A stretch of DNA of 64,000 nt. Origin: Dielma sp000508965 (GTDB taxonomy: Bacteria > Bacillota_I > Bacilli_A > Erysipelotrichales > Erysipelotrichaceae). Position numbers and translations under genes: made by a program. The notes beneath the pieces are model-generated. The model saw only the letters and a program-made list of their open reading frames with translations, did not search any database and was not told the DNA's origin. Of this stretch, positions 44,408 through 53,810 are shown piece after piece. The first letter of the stretch is position 1; each line of letters begins with the position of its first letter. Location: contig BAHV02000018.1 in assembly GCA_000508965.1 (NCBI GenBank), positions 62,001 through 126,000 of the forward strand, given 5' to 3'.

Positions 44408-44436
44408 AATTAAAAAAACGGGAATTACCCCGTTTA
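44408..44436 (-). terminator. Terminator after the serine hydrolase gene
   Basis: Minus-strand stem AAACGGG/CCCGTTT with a short loop followed by TTTTTAATT; it overlaps the stop codon. Confidence 0.8.
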
Positions 44437-46464
44437 ATCTCTGATTTCTACTTTAAAACGCGCACCGGCATCACCCATAAACAGGATGTAACAGCCTGCT
44501 CCTAATGAGAAAGATTCCGGCTTGCTGTTCACTGAATTAAGCACAGCCGTGCCTGTACTGTCATAAACTACATAGCCTGCATTTTCAGGTACTGTAATAG
44601 AAATGTTTTTGCCTTCATATTCCGGTCCGGCATAGTAATATTGATTATAACCCTTATCATTGATGCGAACGCTGAAGCTGTCGCGGTGAACTTCCTTGAT
44701 CGCATCTTCACTGATAAACAGATTATCATTTAACTTCATATATTCAACCCCATCTTCTTTATAGAAAGAGATGATGCCGACATCACGGCTGCCGCTCATT
44801 GGAATTTCAATTTCAGGAACCGCTGTATTCGCATCGATTACCCGATAACAAGATAGGTAATTGCCCTTTAACGCAACACTGGTTACCGGCAGAACTGTTG
44901 CGACTGTCTGCGATGTATATTTATTTAAGATACTCAGATAGCCTTTATTTTCACGTGCTGCCCATGCCTTTGCGACTGAGTCGCTCAATTCAGAAAATTC
45001 AACTTTTTGAGCAAAATAGGAATGCTCGTGAACACGTCCGATGCCCGGCAATTCCGAAGCTCCATTAACATTCAAATAGGTATTACCGTTTTGTTCCATG
45101 AAATACATTGCTAAATTACCGGTAGGATCAACAAACTGTCCGTCACCGACATAAATCATCGCAGCTGCCTGCTCGCTGCCTTCAAGGTAAGCATTCTTAT
45201 AAGTAAGCAAGCCATCATCGCTTAAATCAACACGATAAATACCGCCAAAGTTAGCGTAATAACCTTCATATTTCTTCAAATCGCCATCTAGTGCTTTCTG
45301 AACCGGCTGACTCGGCATCGGTAATGTTTCCGCACCTTTAATGATACCTTTTTCATATAGACGATCCATTAACAGCTGAGCAGCTAATATTTGATCATAC
45401 AAACTGCTGCCGCCGGATGAAGTTACCGCCGCTGCCATATTGTATTCAGGCAGAACGATCAATGAGCTGTGCATTAAAAGGGTATCGCCGCCTTTAACAC
45501 CCGCCTGGATGCCATAGCTGGCGAATGGATCAAGATTTACGGAATCCCAGCCAAGACCAAAATTAATAATATTCGGCTCATCTGCCAGCCACTGACCGCG
45601 CAGATATTCTTTCTGGAAGGTAGCCTTCTTGCTTTCCGCTGACAGCAATGAATTATTCTTCATATAAATCTGCGCAAATTTACAAAGCTCTTCAGCCGTA
45701 GAATAAATACCGCCGGTACCGATGATATTCGCGTTATCAACACCGTTGGTCTGCATTGGCGTAGTTGGATAATAAGTCTTCGCAACTAATGAACGGTCAA
45801 AATCATCTAAAGGTGTCTTAGTATGTGTCAAGCCTAAAGGCTCCGTAATATTTTTGCGGATATACTCGGTAAATGATACACCGCTGACCTTTTCAATGAC
45901 GATCTCCGCCAACGTAAAGGAATCATTGCTGTAAACTGAATAAGCACCTGGATCAGCCTTTAATTCCTGTTCGCGCAAATCCTTTAAAAAGCTGTCATGC
46001 GCCTGAGTATCATTATCATCAAACAAAAAACCATTCAGATATGTGCTGCCCATTAAACCTGATGAATGATTCAGCAGCATTCTGACCGTAATCTTACGGT
46101 AGCGGCTGTCCTTCATTCTGAATTCCGGCACATAATCTTTGACAGGTTTATCAAGATCAATCTTGCCTTCATCCACTAATTTCATGATTGAAGCGGTCAC
46201 AAACATTTTGCTTGTTGAACCAATCGTATACATGTTATCCTTTGTCAATAATCGATTTTCGGATTTACTGTATACACCTGATGTTCCGCTGGTGATAATT
46301 TCACCATTATCTATCAGCGCATACTGTAAACTCGTCACACCGTAATTTTGAATCAGCGTATCGGCCATTGTCTGAACGGTGTCTGAAGCAGCCTGCACAT
46401 TCATACTGAACAATGAACTGAACGCTAAAACTCCGGCTAATAAAAAAGAGAGCGTTTTTTTCAT
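44434..46464 (-). CDS. Secreted serine hydrolase, beta-lactamase/class C-like
   Basis: A 676-residue exported protein: signal peptide to about residue 26, then a penicillin-binding/class C beta-lactamase fold with the SxxK motif in TIGSTSKMF and the YxN motif in VYSNDSF, followed by a long C-terminal extension of about 280 residues with beta-rich segments. It could be a D-aminopeptidase, esterase or carboxypeptidase. ATG at 46464 is used because the signal peptide begins there; eleven upstream in-frame codons lack support. Confidence 0.85.
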   Translation of the reverse strand: MKKTLSFLLAGVLAFSSLFSMNVQAASDTVQTMADTLIQNYGVTSLQYALIDNGEIITSGTSGVYSKSENRLLTKDNMYTIGSTSKMFVTASIMKLVDEGKIDLDKPVKDYVPEFRMKDSRYRKITVRMLLNHSSGLMGSTYLNGFLFDDNDTQAHDSFLKDLREQELKADPGAYSVYSNDSFTLAEIVIEKVSGVSFTEYIRKNITEPLGLTHTKTPLDDFDRSLVAKTYYPTTPMQTNGVDNANIIGTGGIYSTAEELCKFAQIYMKNNSLLSAESKKATFQKEYLRGQWLADEPNIINFGLGWDSVNLDPFASYGIQAGVKGGDTLLMHSSLIVLPEYNMAAAVTSSGGSSLYDQILAAQLLMDRLYEKGIIKGAETLPMPSQPVQKALDGDLKKYEGYYANFGGIYRVDLSDDGLLTYKNAYLEGSEQAAAMIYVGDGQFVDPTGNLAMYFMEQNGNTYLNVNGASELPGIGRVHEHSYFAQKVEFSELSDSVAKAWAARENKGYLSILNKYTSQTVATVLPVTSVALKGNYLSCYRVIDANTAVPEIEIPMSGSRDVGIISFYKEDGVEYMKLNDNLFISEDAIKEVHRDSFSVRINDKGYNQYYYAGPEYEGKNISITVPENAGYVVYDSTGTAVLNSVNSKPESFSLGAGCYILFMGDAGARFKVEIRD

Positions 46465-46492
46465 ATTTTCCCTAATTCCTTTCTTTGTGACT

Positions 46493-46521
46493 ATCATAGC
46501 ACTATCCTCATTTTCTCACAA
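46493..46521 (-). promoter_or_regulatory. Promoter of the serine hydrolase gene
   Basis: Minus strand TTGTGA (46516-46521), 17-base spacer ending in TGC (extended -10), TATGAT (46493-46498). Confidence 0.75.
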
Positions 46522-46586
46522 TCTTTATGTCCAATTTGTCACATTTACAGAGTGATAACGTAAAGTTCTTCTATGCTGATCTGTCA

Positions 46587-46622
46587 ATAAAAAGGTTTGA
46601 TTTACAGTGTAAGTCAAACCTT
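46587..46622 (-). terminator. Terminator of the second PTS operon
   Basis: Minus-strand stem AAGGTTTGA/TCAAACCTT with a 13-base loop followed by TTTATTG. Confidence 0.8.
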
Positions 46623-46650
46623 CTGATTACTGATAGATACATTATTATTT

Positions 46651-47367
46651 TTATAATGACAGTTCTGATGCCGCCTCCGCATCTAAAATTAAAATAAAGT
46701 TAGGATGCAGCTGAAAGATGGAAGAGGGGCATTCAGCTGTGATTTCACCCCATAAAGCACGTTTTACGATTTCCGCTTTTGCCTTGCCGTTAACGATCAT
46801 GACAATCTGCTTGCTACGCATGATAGTCCGCGGGCCCATTGTTACATAAGCATCAGGCATTTTATTTTCATCATCACCGGATAAGAATTTAATGCGATTG
46901 TATAGGGTTGGATTCAAATCACAGGCAACAGCATGCGTATCATCATCAAAGGTGCATGTATGCGGCAGATTGCCGCAGAAATGACCGTCTTTGCCAAGTC
47001 CTAAAACAACATAATCGAGATAGCCGACAGCCGCCAAGGCTGCTTCACATTCAGTATAATTTTTTTCATTCAGAATATGTATCTGCTTTTCATCAATATT
47101 GGCAGGTGTAAAGAATAAAGAACGTAATGCCTGCATCGTTAACCCCTCATTCTCGCCAACCTGAGGGATTTCATCGAAGTTGTAATACTGAACATGGCTG
47201 AAAGCTGGATTATCACAAACCAAAGGTACCAGAGATTCATACATCTCTTTAGGTGTTGAACCGCCTGTGATCGCAATGTGGGCATTGGGCTGCATCATCG
47301 CCTGAAGCGTATAAGCGCAGGCGGCCTTGCCTACTTCCGCTTTATTCCGGCATAGTATCACCTTCAT
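46651..47367 (-). CDS. NagB/6-phosphogluconolactonase-like sugar-phosphate enzyme
   Basis: A 238-residue protein of the glucosamine-6-phosphate isomerase/6-phosphogluconolactonase family: ITGGSTPKEMYESL phosphate loop, YNFDEIPQVGENEG and VLGLGKDGHFCGNLPH. The usual NagB motif LDEY and GHIAFNEP are altered, so the substrate may differ from glucosamine-6-phosphate. Last gene of the PTS-GH1 operon, two bases after GH1. Confidence 0.8.
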   Translation of the reverse strand: MKVILCRNKAEVGKAACAYTLQAMMQPNAHIAITGGSTPKEMYESLVPLVCDNPAFSHVQYYNFDEIPQVGENEGLTMQALRSLFFTPANIDEKQIHILNEKNYTECEAALAAVGYLDYVVLGLGKDGHFCGNLPHTCTFDDDTHAVACDLNPTLYNRIKFLSGDDENKMPDAYVTMGPRTIMRSKQIVMIVNGKAKAEIVKRALWGEITAECPSSIFQLHPNFILILDAEAASELSL

Positions 47368-47369
47368 AG

Positions 47370-48830
47370 CTATGCCTCATTTCCCTGGGCAATAAAATTC
47401 TTAAACCAAGTAAAGCTGTCCTTCTTATAGCGTTTAAATGTACCCTTGCCTTCATCATCAGCGTCTACATAGATAACGCCGTAACGCTTGCTCATTTCCA
47501 CTGATCCGCATGATACTAAATCGATAATTCCCCACATCGTATAGCCAAAGACATCCACACCATCTTCAATAGCATCTTTAATCGCCGCCGTGTGAGTGCG
47601 TAAATATTCAATACGATATGGATCATGCACGCTGCCGTCAGCTTCTAAGACATCTACCGCACCCAGACCATTTTCAGCAATAAACAATGGTTTCTGATAA
47701 CGGTCATACAGCTGATTTAAAGTAATCCGCAAACCAATTGGATCCATCTGCCAGCCCCACTCGCTGGATTGAAGATACGGATTCTTATTGGCGATAACCA
47801 AATTGCCGCCTGTCTTTTCCCAGTTTTCATCAGCCGTTGATACTTGTGTAAAATAATATGAGAAAGCTACAAAATCAACCGGATATTCAGCAAGCAGTTC
47901 TAAATCCCCCTCTGCCATCTGTAGCTTTACATTCTTCCTTTTAAAATAACGATTCATATAAGCCGGATATTTACCTCTGGCCATAACATCAGTATAGAAC
48001 CAGTTAGTATATTGTTCATCATGCAGCTGTTCCAGATTATCTTCTGGCTTGCAGGTTGCCGGATAATGACAGAAACGGGCAATCATGCAGCCTATCTTAG
48101 AACCCGGCATCATTTCATGAGCCAGCTTCACCGTTAACGCATTCGCAACGAATTGATGATGCAGTGCTTGGAAAACATCATTATCAAGGTTCTCATGTTC
48201 TTCTTCAATCAGTGCCACCCCATTATAAGGATTGAACCGGCCGGCATTAATTTCATTAAACGGCAGCCAATAATCAACATCATCCCTGAAATTCTCAAAT
48301 AATGTTTTCGCATATTTCAAATAGAAATCGATCATCTTTCGATTACTCCATGCGCCATATTCCTTTACCAAATGCACCGGAACCGCATAATGAAGCATTG
48401 TCACAAAGACCTTGATGCCATACTTATGGCATTCATCAAAGATATTCTTATAATACTGCAGTCCCTCTTTATTAGGTTCATCCTCATCACCTAATGGGAA
48501 AATACGCGCCCAGCTGATCGACAAACGATAGATATTCATTCCCAATTCCGCAAATAATGCGATATCTTCCTTATAATGATGATATTCATCACTGCCAAAA
48601 CGGAACGGATATGCATTTACATCCTCACTGGCACAGCCCTGATTAAATTTCTCCGTTGTCATTTTTTTATATTTCCAGTCATTCTTCTGTTCTCTTGTCA
48701 GATGAAAATTACCTGGCCGGCAGTCTTGAGTATCTAACCCCTTGCCGCCTTCATTATATCCGCCCTCTACCTGTGAGGCAGCTGTCGCACCGCCCCATAA
48801 AAAACTTTTTGGAAATCCATTTTCACTCAT
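47370..48830 (-). CDS. 6-phospho-beta-glucosidase, GH1 family
   Basis: A 486-residue GH1 enzyme. The acid/base Glu is in WLPFNEINAG, the nucleophile in FIAENGLG, and the phosphate-binding region in LVSCGSVEMSKRYGVIYVD. Works on the phospho-beta-glucoside from the adjacent EIIBC. It shares the fold with the GH1 at 10333 but belongs to a separate operon. AAAGGAGAAT precedes the ATG. Confidence 0.93.
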   Translation of the reverse strand: MSENGFPKSFLWGGATAASQVEGGYNEGGKGLDTQDCRPGNFHLTREQKNDWKYKKMTTEKFNQGCASEDVNAYPFRFGSDEYHHYKEDIALFAELGMNIYRLSISWARIFPLGDEDEPNKEGLQYYKNIFDECHKYGIKVFVTMLHYAVPVHLVKEYGAWSNRKMIDFYLKYAKTLFENFRDDVDYWLPFNEINAGRFNPYNGVALIEEEHENLDNDVFQALHHQFVANALTVKLAHEMMPGSKIGCMIARFCHYPATCKPEDNLEQLHDEQYTNWFYTDVMARGKYPAYMNRYFKRKNVKLQMAEGDLELLAEYPVDFVAFSYYFTQVSTADENWEKTGGNLVIANKNPYLQSSEWGWQMDPIGLRITLNQLYDRYQKPLFIAENGLGAVDVLEADGSVHDPYRIEYLRTHTAAIKDAIEDGVDVFGYTMWGIIDLVSCGSVEMSKRYGVIYVDADDEGKGTFKRYKKDSFTWFKNFIAQGNEA

Positions 48831-48849
48831 TGTAAATTCTCCTTTCTAA

Positions 48850-50244
48850 TTAAAACAGATTCTTTTTTTCAGCTTCAACAGCTCGTTCATCTTTTTTAAT
48901 ATCTTCATCAAAGCCCAAAATATAAGTCAATACAGCTGTTAAAACAAAGCCGATAGCACTGCCGGCAAGAACGATCGGAATCGTGCCAGTATAGACCGGT
49001 AATGAAATTAACGCCGGCATCGCAAAGCTTAATGCCTTCGCACCCATCGCAGCCACAAACGCGCCGGAGACACCGCCGCCGATGCATAAAGCTGCCAACG
49101 GTCGTTTAAAGCGGAAAGCTACACCATATAAAGCCGGTTCGGTAATACCGATTGCTGCGGAAATAAAGGATGAGAAATTAGCTGCCTTGTTTGATTCCTT
49201 CTTTGCCTTTAAGAAAGCGCCGAAGCACATACCTGCAGCCGATACGGTTGCGACACAATGCACCGGTCCCAGCATATCATAACCCAAGGTTTCAATGTTG
49301 TTGATCATGATTGGTGACATCGTCATATGCGTACCGGTAAATACCATCAGCGGACGTGTGAAGCCATCAACGAAGCCGCCGACCATTGGTGCGATGTCAA
49401 AGAGCCATTTAAAGAAGTTACCAATATAAATGCCAATGTTATAACCCAGCGGACCAAACAGCATTAAGCTCAGCGGTGTCATGACTAATAAAACTACAAC
49501 CGGAACTAACACAACTCTTAAAAAGCTTGGTGATACTTTAGAAATCCAGCGGTAAACATAGCTCATAACCCATACAGACAGCATAATAGGAATTACACTT
49601 GATGAATATTTTACTAAATAAAAACTGATGCCAAATGCACTTACCTGCGTACCGGCATTATTAATAATCGTAGGATACATATAAATACCGGCTAGGATCA
49701 ATGCCATAATCTCATTAGTTTTAAAACGTTTCGCACTCGTATAAGCTAACAGGAACGGCAGGAAGTAGAAAGTCGCATCACTCGCTGCGTTCAGCATCAG
49801 ATACAGACCCGTTGATGTATCCAGCAAGCTGTAGGTAGTCAGCAGGGTTAAAATACCCTTTAAAATACCTGCGCCGGCAAAAGCGGTAACAACCGGTGCA
49901 AAGCAGCCGCTGATTACTTCAAAAATCGCGCCGGGACGGAATTTCTTTTTCCCCGGATTGTCAGCATCAAGATTTTCATTTAACGCTTCCATCTTTTCAA
50001 TCCCTGCCAAAGTGCATAATTCCGCATAAACATCAGGAACCGTTTGACCAATAATAATCTGGAACTGTCCGTTTTGCGCCATCGTTCCTAATACACCTTC
50101 CGTATTTTCAATTTGCTGTTTCTGAATCAGACTTTCATCCTTCAAAGTAAAACGAAGTCTTGTCATACAATGAACTAAGCTTGTGATGTTGGCTTTACCG
50201 CCAATCCCCTGCAGAATTTCCTCTGCCATTTTTTTATTTTTCAT
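48850..50244 (-). CDS. PTS beta-glucoside transporter EIIBC
   Basis: A 464-residue permease: EIIB with the phosphorylated Cys in VHCMTRLRF, then EIIC membrane domain with GITEPALYG. It has no EIIA domain; a separate EIIA is encoded upstream at 51251. ATG at 50244 with AAAGGATG is the family start; the ORF is open 22 codons further upstream into the RNA switch region. Confidence 0.92.
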   Translation of the reverse strand: MKNKKMAEEILQGIGGKANITSLVHCMTRLRFTLKDESLIQKQQIENTEGVLGTMAQNGQFQIIIGQTVPDVYAELCTLAGIEKMEALNENLDADNPGKKKFRPGAIFEVISGCFAPVVTAFAGAGILKGILTLLTTYSLLDTSTGLYLMLNAASDATFYFLPFLLAYTSAKRFKTNEIMALILAGIYMYPTIINNAGTQVSAFGISFYLVKYSSSVIPIMLSVWVMSYVYRWISKVSPSFLRVVLVPVVVLLVMTPLSLMLFGPLGYNIGIYIGNFFKWLFDIAPMVGGFVDGFTRPLMVFTGTHMTMSPIMINNIETLGYDMLGPVHCVATVSAAGMCFGAFLKAKKESNKAANFSSFISAAIGITEPALYGVAFRFKRPLAALCIGGGVSGAFVAAMGAKALSFAMPALISLPVYTGTIPIVLAGSAIGFVLTAVLTYILGFDEDIKKDERAVEAEKKNLF

Positions 50245-50308
50245 GGTTTCATCCTTTCTTACCATATATGCAATCAGACTGCGGACGTCACACAGTCCTG
50301 TTTTTGCC

Positions 50309-50381
50309 AAAATAAAACCCCAGCAGAGTACCGCTCTGATCCTGCCTATTCAGGCTAATCATACGCTTTACAGCTCTGCTG
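50309..50381 (-). terminator. Conditional terminator before EIIBC
   Basis: Minus-strand outer stem CAGCAGAG/CTCTGCTG with a large structured loop followed by GGGTTTTATTTT. It overlaps the RAT element, the standard exclusive arrangement. Confidence 0.8.
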
Positions 50382-50409
50382 AGGTAATGCCCTATTGGTT
50401 ACAATCCTC
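50381..50409 (-). promoter_or_regulatory. RAT antiterminator 2, at the licT-EIIBC junction
   Basis: Minus strand GAGGATTGTAACC followed by AATAGGGCATTACCTC, the ribonucleic antiterminator pattern bound by BglG/LicT proteins. It overlaps the end of licT. Confidence 0.85.
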
Positions 50410-51228
50410 ACGCGCGCACAATCGATTGATGTGCAGCATTAAATATAAAACTTCTTCATCACTGGGATGCCAGCTTAAGGTATCTTCAAAATATTTCTGA
50501 ATATCCAGCGCACAGGCATAACTCATCGGATATTCCTCTTTCATACTCTGAAACAGGCGGCTATTCTCACTGGTTATGCTTGAATTGCTTTCCTTCCTTT
50601 TAAATAAATACTGCATATGCGATACAAAGCGGGAGTAATTAAAACTATCACGCCGGATCGGCATATCGTAACATGCTTCAATGATTTTTGTCACCTTATT
50701 GATGACTTTGTCACTGTCATAGTCTAAAACGGTATTTACTGGCTGTTCCTCAGCATTAATTAAATGCAGGGCAATGCTGTATGCCTCTGTTTCAGCCAGA
50801 TAAACATGAAGCCGCCTGCGGATTTCTTTAAGTGCAAATTTCCCTACTGCCACCTCTTTTTCATAGAGATGGGATAATTCATAATAAAGCGGCAGCTTAA
50901 TTTCAATTCCCTTGCGGATTCTCTCAATCGCAAAATTAATATGATCAGCCAGTGTGAATACCACATTCGGATTCAGATTGCTTTCAATGCAATTACGGGC
51001 ATAATCAATAATAACTGCGCAAACCTCAAAGATTGATTCATCGATTTCCTGAACAAGTCCGAAATAATTCGGATCAACACCATAATAAGTTCGGGTAATC
51101 AGTGATAAATCAAGTAATTCATATGGCATAGCCGGAAATCCGATACCTTTGCCAAATGCAATCAGCTCATGTTCATTGTTATCCAAACATACGGCAACAT
51201 TGTTATTGATTTTTTTAATAACCTTCAT
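50392..51228 (-). CDS. licT: BglG family transcription antiterminator LicT
   Basis: A 278-residue antiterminator: RNA-binding CAT domain at residues 1-55 (VIKKINNNVAVCL, IAFGKGIGFPA), then PRD1 with ADHINFAIERI and PRD2 with a phosphorylatable His region (LHLINAEEQP). Phosphorylation by PTS proteins tunes it. ATG at 51228 has AAAGGAG; the GTG at 51246 overlaps that site. It sits between EIIA and EIIBC and should act on both RAT elements. Confidence 0.92.
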   Translation of the reverse strand: MKVIKKINNNVAVCLDNNEHELIAFGKGIGFPAMPYELLDLSLITRTYYGVDPNYFGLVQEIDESIFEVCAVIIDYARNCIESNLNPNVVFTLADHINFAIERIRKGIEIKLPLYYELSHLYEKEVAVGKFALKEIRRRLHVYLAETEAYSIALHLINAEEQPVNTVLDYDSDKVINKVTKIIEACYDMPIRRDSFNYSRFVSHMQYLFKRKESNSSITSENSRLFQSMKEEYPMSYACALDIQKYFEDTLSWHPSDEEVLYLMLHINRLCAREDCNQ

Positions 51229-51250
51229 GAGTCTGACTCCTTTCACAGCA

Positions 51251-51736
51251 CTATTTCTGACAGGTGATAACCGCCGTTTCGCCTATCCTTACTTTATCGT
51301 TAATATGCTGAGTTGTCAACGTAAAATCATTACCATTTGTAATAATCATCGGGGTTGTCAGATCGACGTTTTCAGCTTCTAAATACGGCCGGTCAAGCTG
51401 AATGACAGGTGTACCTTTTTTCACCCGCTGATTCTGTGTTGCCAAAGCTTTCAGACCTTTGCCATTCAAATTCACGGTATCCAAGCCGATATGTACCAGA
51501 ATTTCAGCACCGTTATCCGCCTGCATGCCAAAGGCGTGATTGGTATTCGCAATCATGATGATCTCACCATCACAGGGTGCGCAGACCACATCCTCAATGA
51601 ATCTGAATGCGACGCCGTCTCCCATCATCCTTGATGAGAATACTTGATCTGCCACATCATCTAAGCTGATACATTCACCGTTTACCGGCGCATAACATTG
51701 GTTATCGATCACTTTTTTCTTAAACAGATTAAACAT
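51251..51736 (-). CDS. PTS glucose-type EIIA
   Basis: A 161-residue single-domain EIIA: VNGECISLDDVAD, CDGEIIMIANTNHAFG (His), and the active phospho-His in ILVHIGLDTVNL. It supplies phosphate to the separately encoded EIIBC. GGAGGTGAATAA precedes the ATG. First gene of the operon EIIA-licT-EIIBC-GH1-NagB-like. Confidence 0.9.
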   Translation of the reverse strand: MFNLFKKKVIDNQCYAPVNGECISLDDVADQVFSSRMMGDGVAFRFIEDVVCAPCDGEIIMIANTNHAFGMQADNGAEILVHIGLDTVNLNGKGLKALATQNQRVKKGTPVIQLDRPYLEAENVDLTTPMIITNGNDFTLTTQHINDKVRIGETAVITCQK

Positions 51737-51758
51737 TTATTCACCTCCTGATACACAA

Positions 51759-51829
51759 TAAAAAACTCTTCAATGCAGATACATAAAACAAACAGCTTCC
51801 TGTTTATCCTAAGGTAATGCCTCGAAGAG
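51759..51829 (-). terminator. Conditional terminator before EIIA
   Basis: Minus-strand outer stem CTCTTC/GAAGAG, inner hairpin AAACAG/CTGTTT, followed by six U residues; overlaps RAT 1. Confidence 0.8.
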
Positions 51830-51840
51830 TAACAATCCTT
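51811..51840 (-). promoter_or_regulatory. RAT antiterminator 1, EIIA leader
   Basis: Minus strand AAGGATTGTTACTC then TTCGAGGCATTACCTT, a near-textbook RAT target for LicT. Confidence 0.88.
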
Positions 51841-51852
51841 TTTACATTTTCT

Positions 51853-51881
51853 ATTCTAGTATGCGCTTTCAAAAAAGTCAA
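51853..51881 (-). promoter_or_regulatory. Promoter of the EIIA-licT operon
   Basis: Minus strand TTGACT (51876-51881), 17-base spacer, TAGAAT (51853-51858). Confidence 0.82.
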
Positions 51882-51918
51882 CCCTAAAATTTATTTTTTA
51901 TTTACTTTTACACCGATA

Positions 51919-52536
51919 TTACAGCGGCTTAACACATCCTGTTTGAATCATCAGAAACATTTTATTTAATTCACTTCGTATTTTGTCTTTGTTCTCCGGC
52001 TGTAAGATCAGCTTGATTGCTGAAGCTTTAGTCAGATTGAATAGCAAAGACTGAAGCAGCAATATTTCATCATCTTGATTATATACCAATGAATCTCGGT
52101 TAAAAGTATCAATAAACATATTGGGATCAAAATCAGGTACATATGCCTCATTAGGTACTTTTTTTAATTCATCATTATTTGCCGTCATACTGACAAATAA
52201 ATTATGAAAAAACTGATAGCGATCATCTTTCAGGCATTCCGCCGATAAGCAGTCATAGAGATCGGCAAACATCACAAAGATGTCGCCATGATTGTTATTT
52301 AATGAATTCATTGCACATGCATGCAAAGATACCAAGAAATCCTGAAGGATGAATGCCAGCAAATCACTCTTATCTTTAAAGTACTGATAAAAACTTCCTC
52401 TGGATATGCCGGCATCCTTAACGATCTGATTAATTGATACTTCATTATAAGATACTCGTGAAAATTCCTTCACTGCCGAGTTCAGCAATTTATTTTTCTT
52501 ATCCTCAGGCAGATTATAAAACGTAGATGTAGGCAA
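51919..52536 (-). CDS. TetR/AcrR family regulator
   Basis: A 205-residue repressor with the TetR helix-turn-helix at the N-terminus (VSINQIVKDAGISRGSFYQYF) and a ligand-binding helical domain. Last gene of the efflux operon, 11 bases after the permease. The palindrome at the operon promoter (56188-56204) is a likely binding site. Confidence 0.88.
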   Translation of the reverse strand: MPTSTFYNLPEDKKNKLLNSAVKEFSRVSYNEVSINQIVKDAGISRGSFYQYFKDKSDLLAFILQDFLVSLHACAMNSLNNNHGDIFVMFADLYDCLSAECLKDDRYQFFHNLFVSMTANNDELKKVPNEAYVPDFDPNMFIDTFNRDSLVYNQDDEILLLQSLLFNLTKASAIKLILQPENKDKIRSELNKMFLMIQTGCVKPL

Positions 52537-52547
52537 TTCATTTCCCC

Positions 52548-53810
52548 CTATTCGTATCGCAGAGCCTCGATTGGATTCAGTTTTGCAGCCTTATTTGCAG
52601 GATAATATCCGAAGAATACACCGATTGCCATTGAGAAGCTGACAGCGATAAAGATAATACTGATAGACGGCTTAGCCGGGAAGCCAAGCGCACTTGCCCC
52701 AAAACTGCCTAATACTACACCTAAGATGATACCGAATACACCGCCTACCAAACAGGTAATCACTGATTCTATGATAAATTGAGCACGAATCGCACTGTTC
52801 GGAGCACCTAATGCTTTACGTGTACCGATTTCCCTTGTACGTTCCGTTACTGAAACAAGCATGATATTCATAACCCCTATACCGCCTACCAGCAAGGATA
52901 TACCTGCGATAATAGCGATTGCAATGGACATTGTTGACATCATGGAATCTATCTGCGTCAGCATGCTTTCCATACTGATGACCTGAATCGTAATATATGG
53001 GTTCTTTTCGTAATACCGATTGAAAAATTCCATCGTATTCATGAAAAATTGATTCGAATCAACATCTGCCTTCGGCGTCACAGTAATCTGGTAGAACCCA
53101 TTGGAACCATTGATCCGCTGTGCCGTAGTAACCGGTATATAAGCATCTGTACTCATATCCTTTTCCGAAGCCATTGAATACATCATAGCATTTTGCTTAT
53201 ATTCATAAACACCGACGATCGTGTAGGTTTTGATTTCATTTGAACGGTGAATCTGAACTTCCTTGCCGATCGGGTCGATATCTGCACCAAACATATTGTT
53301 TACAAATTTATCTGAAACAACGATGAGATTCTTCATTGAATTAATATCCCGCTGATTTAAGAATCGGCCTTTGATCAGCGTAATTGAATTCGCATCCGCA
53401 TAATCTGCACTGACACCCATTAAACTGACATTTGCATACAGGCGTCCGTCCTGCGCTTTCCCGCTGCCTAATGATTCGGTCATTGATACACCCAATAAAT
53501 CATCGGCATAGCGTTCTTTAAAAGCTGAAATCATATCAAAACTAATTACATCACTATCCGTAATCTCGTAATTGTTGGGTGCCACTACATTGCCTGATTC
53601 ATCATAACGGTATGACAAACCAACCATAATATTTTTAGCACCCAGATCAGACATCGATGAAGTAATCGATGAACGCATTGAATCACCGACCGTTACGATT
53701 GCGATAACTGAAGATATACCGATAATAATACCGAGCATCGTCAGCAAGGCACGCATTTTATTTGCTTTTAAACCACTGAGAGCCAGTGTAATACTTTCCA
53801 TTAAATCCAT
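52548..53810 (-). CDS. ABC transporter permease, MacB/FtsX type
   Basis: A 420-residue permease: one N-terminal helix (LTMLGIIIGISSVIAIVTVG), a large extracytoplasmic MacB_PCD domain, then a FtsX domain with three helices (IAIIAGISLLVGGIGVMNIML, ERTREIGTRKALGA). Exports peptides or drugs with its ATPase and adaptor. Overlaps the ATPase gene by ten bases. Confidence 0.92.
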   Translation of the reverse strand: MDLMESITLALSGLKANKMRALLTMLGIIIGISSVIAIVTVGDSMRSSITSSMSDLGAKNIMVGLSYRYDESGNVVAPNNYEITDSDVISFDMISAFKERYADDLLGVSMTESLGSGKAQDGRLYANVSLMGVSADYADANSITLIKGRFLNQRDINSMKNLIVVSDKFVNNMFGADIDPIGKEVQIHRSNEIKTYTIVGVYEYKQNAMMYSMASEKDMSTDAYIPVTTAQRINGSNGFYQITVTPKADVDSNQFFMNTMEFFNRYYEKNPYITIQVISMESMLTQIDSMMSTMSIAIAIIAGISLLVGGIGVMNIMLVSVTERTREIGTRKALGAPNSAIRAQFIIESVITCLVGGVFGIILGVVLGSFGASALGFPAKPSISIIFIAVSFSMAIGVFFGYYPANKAAKLNPIEALRYE

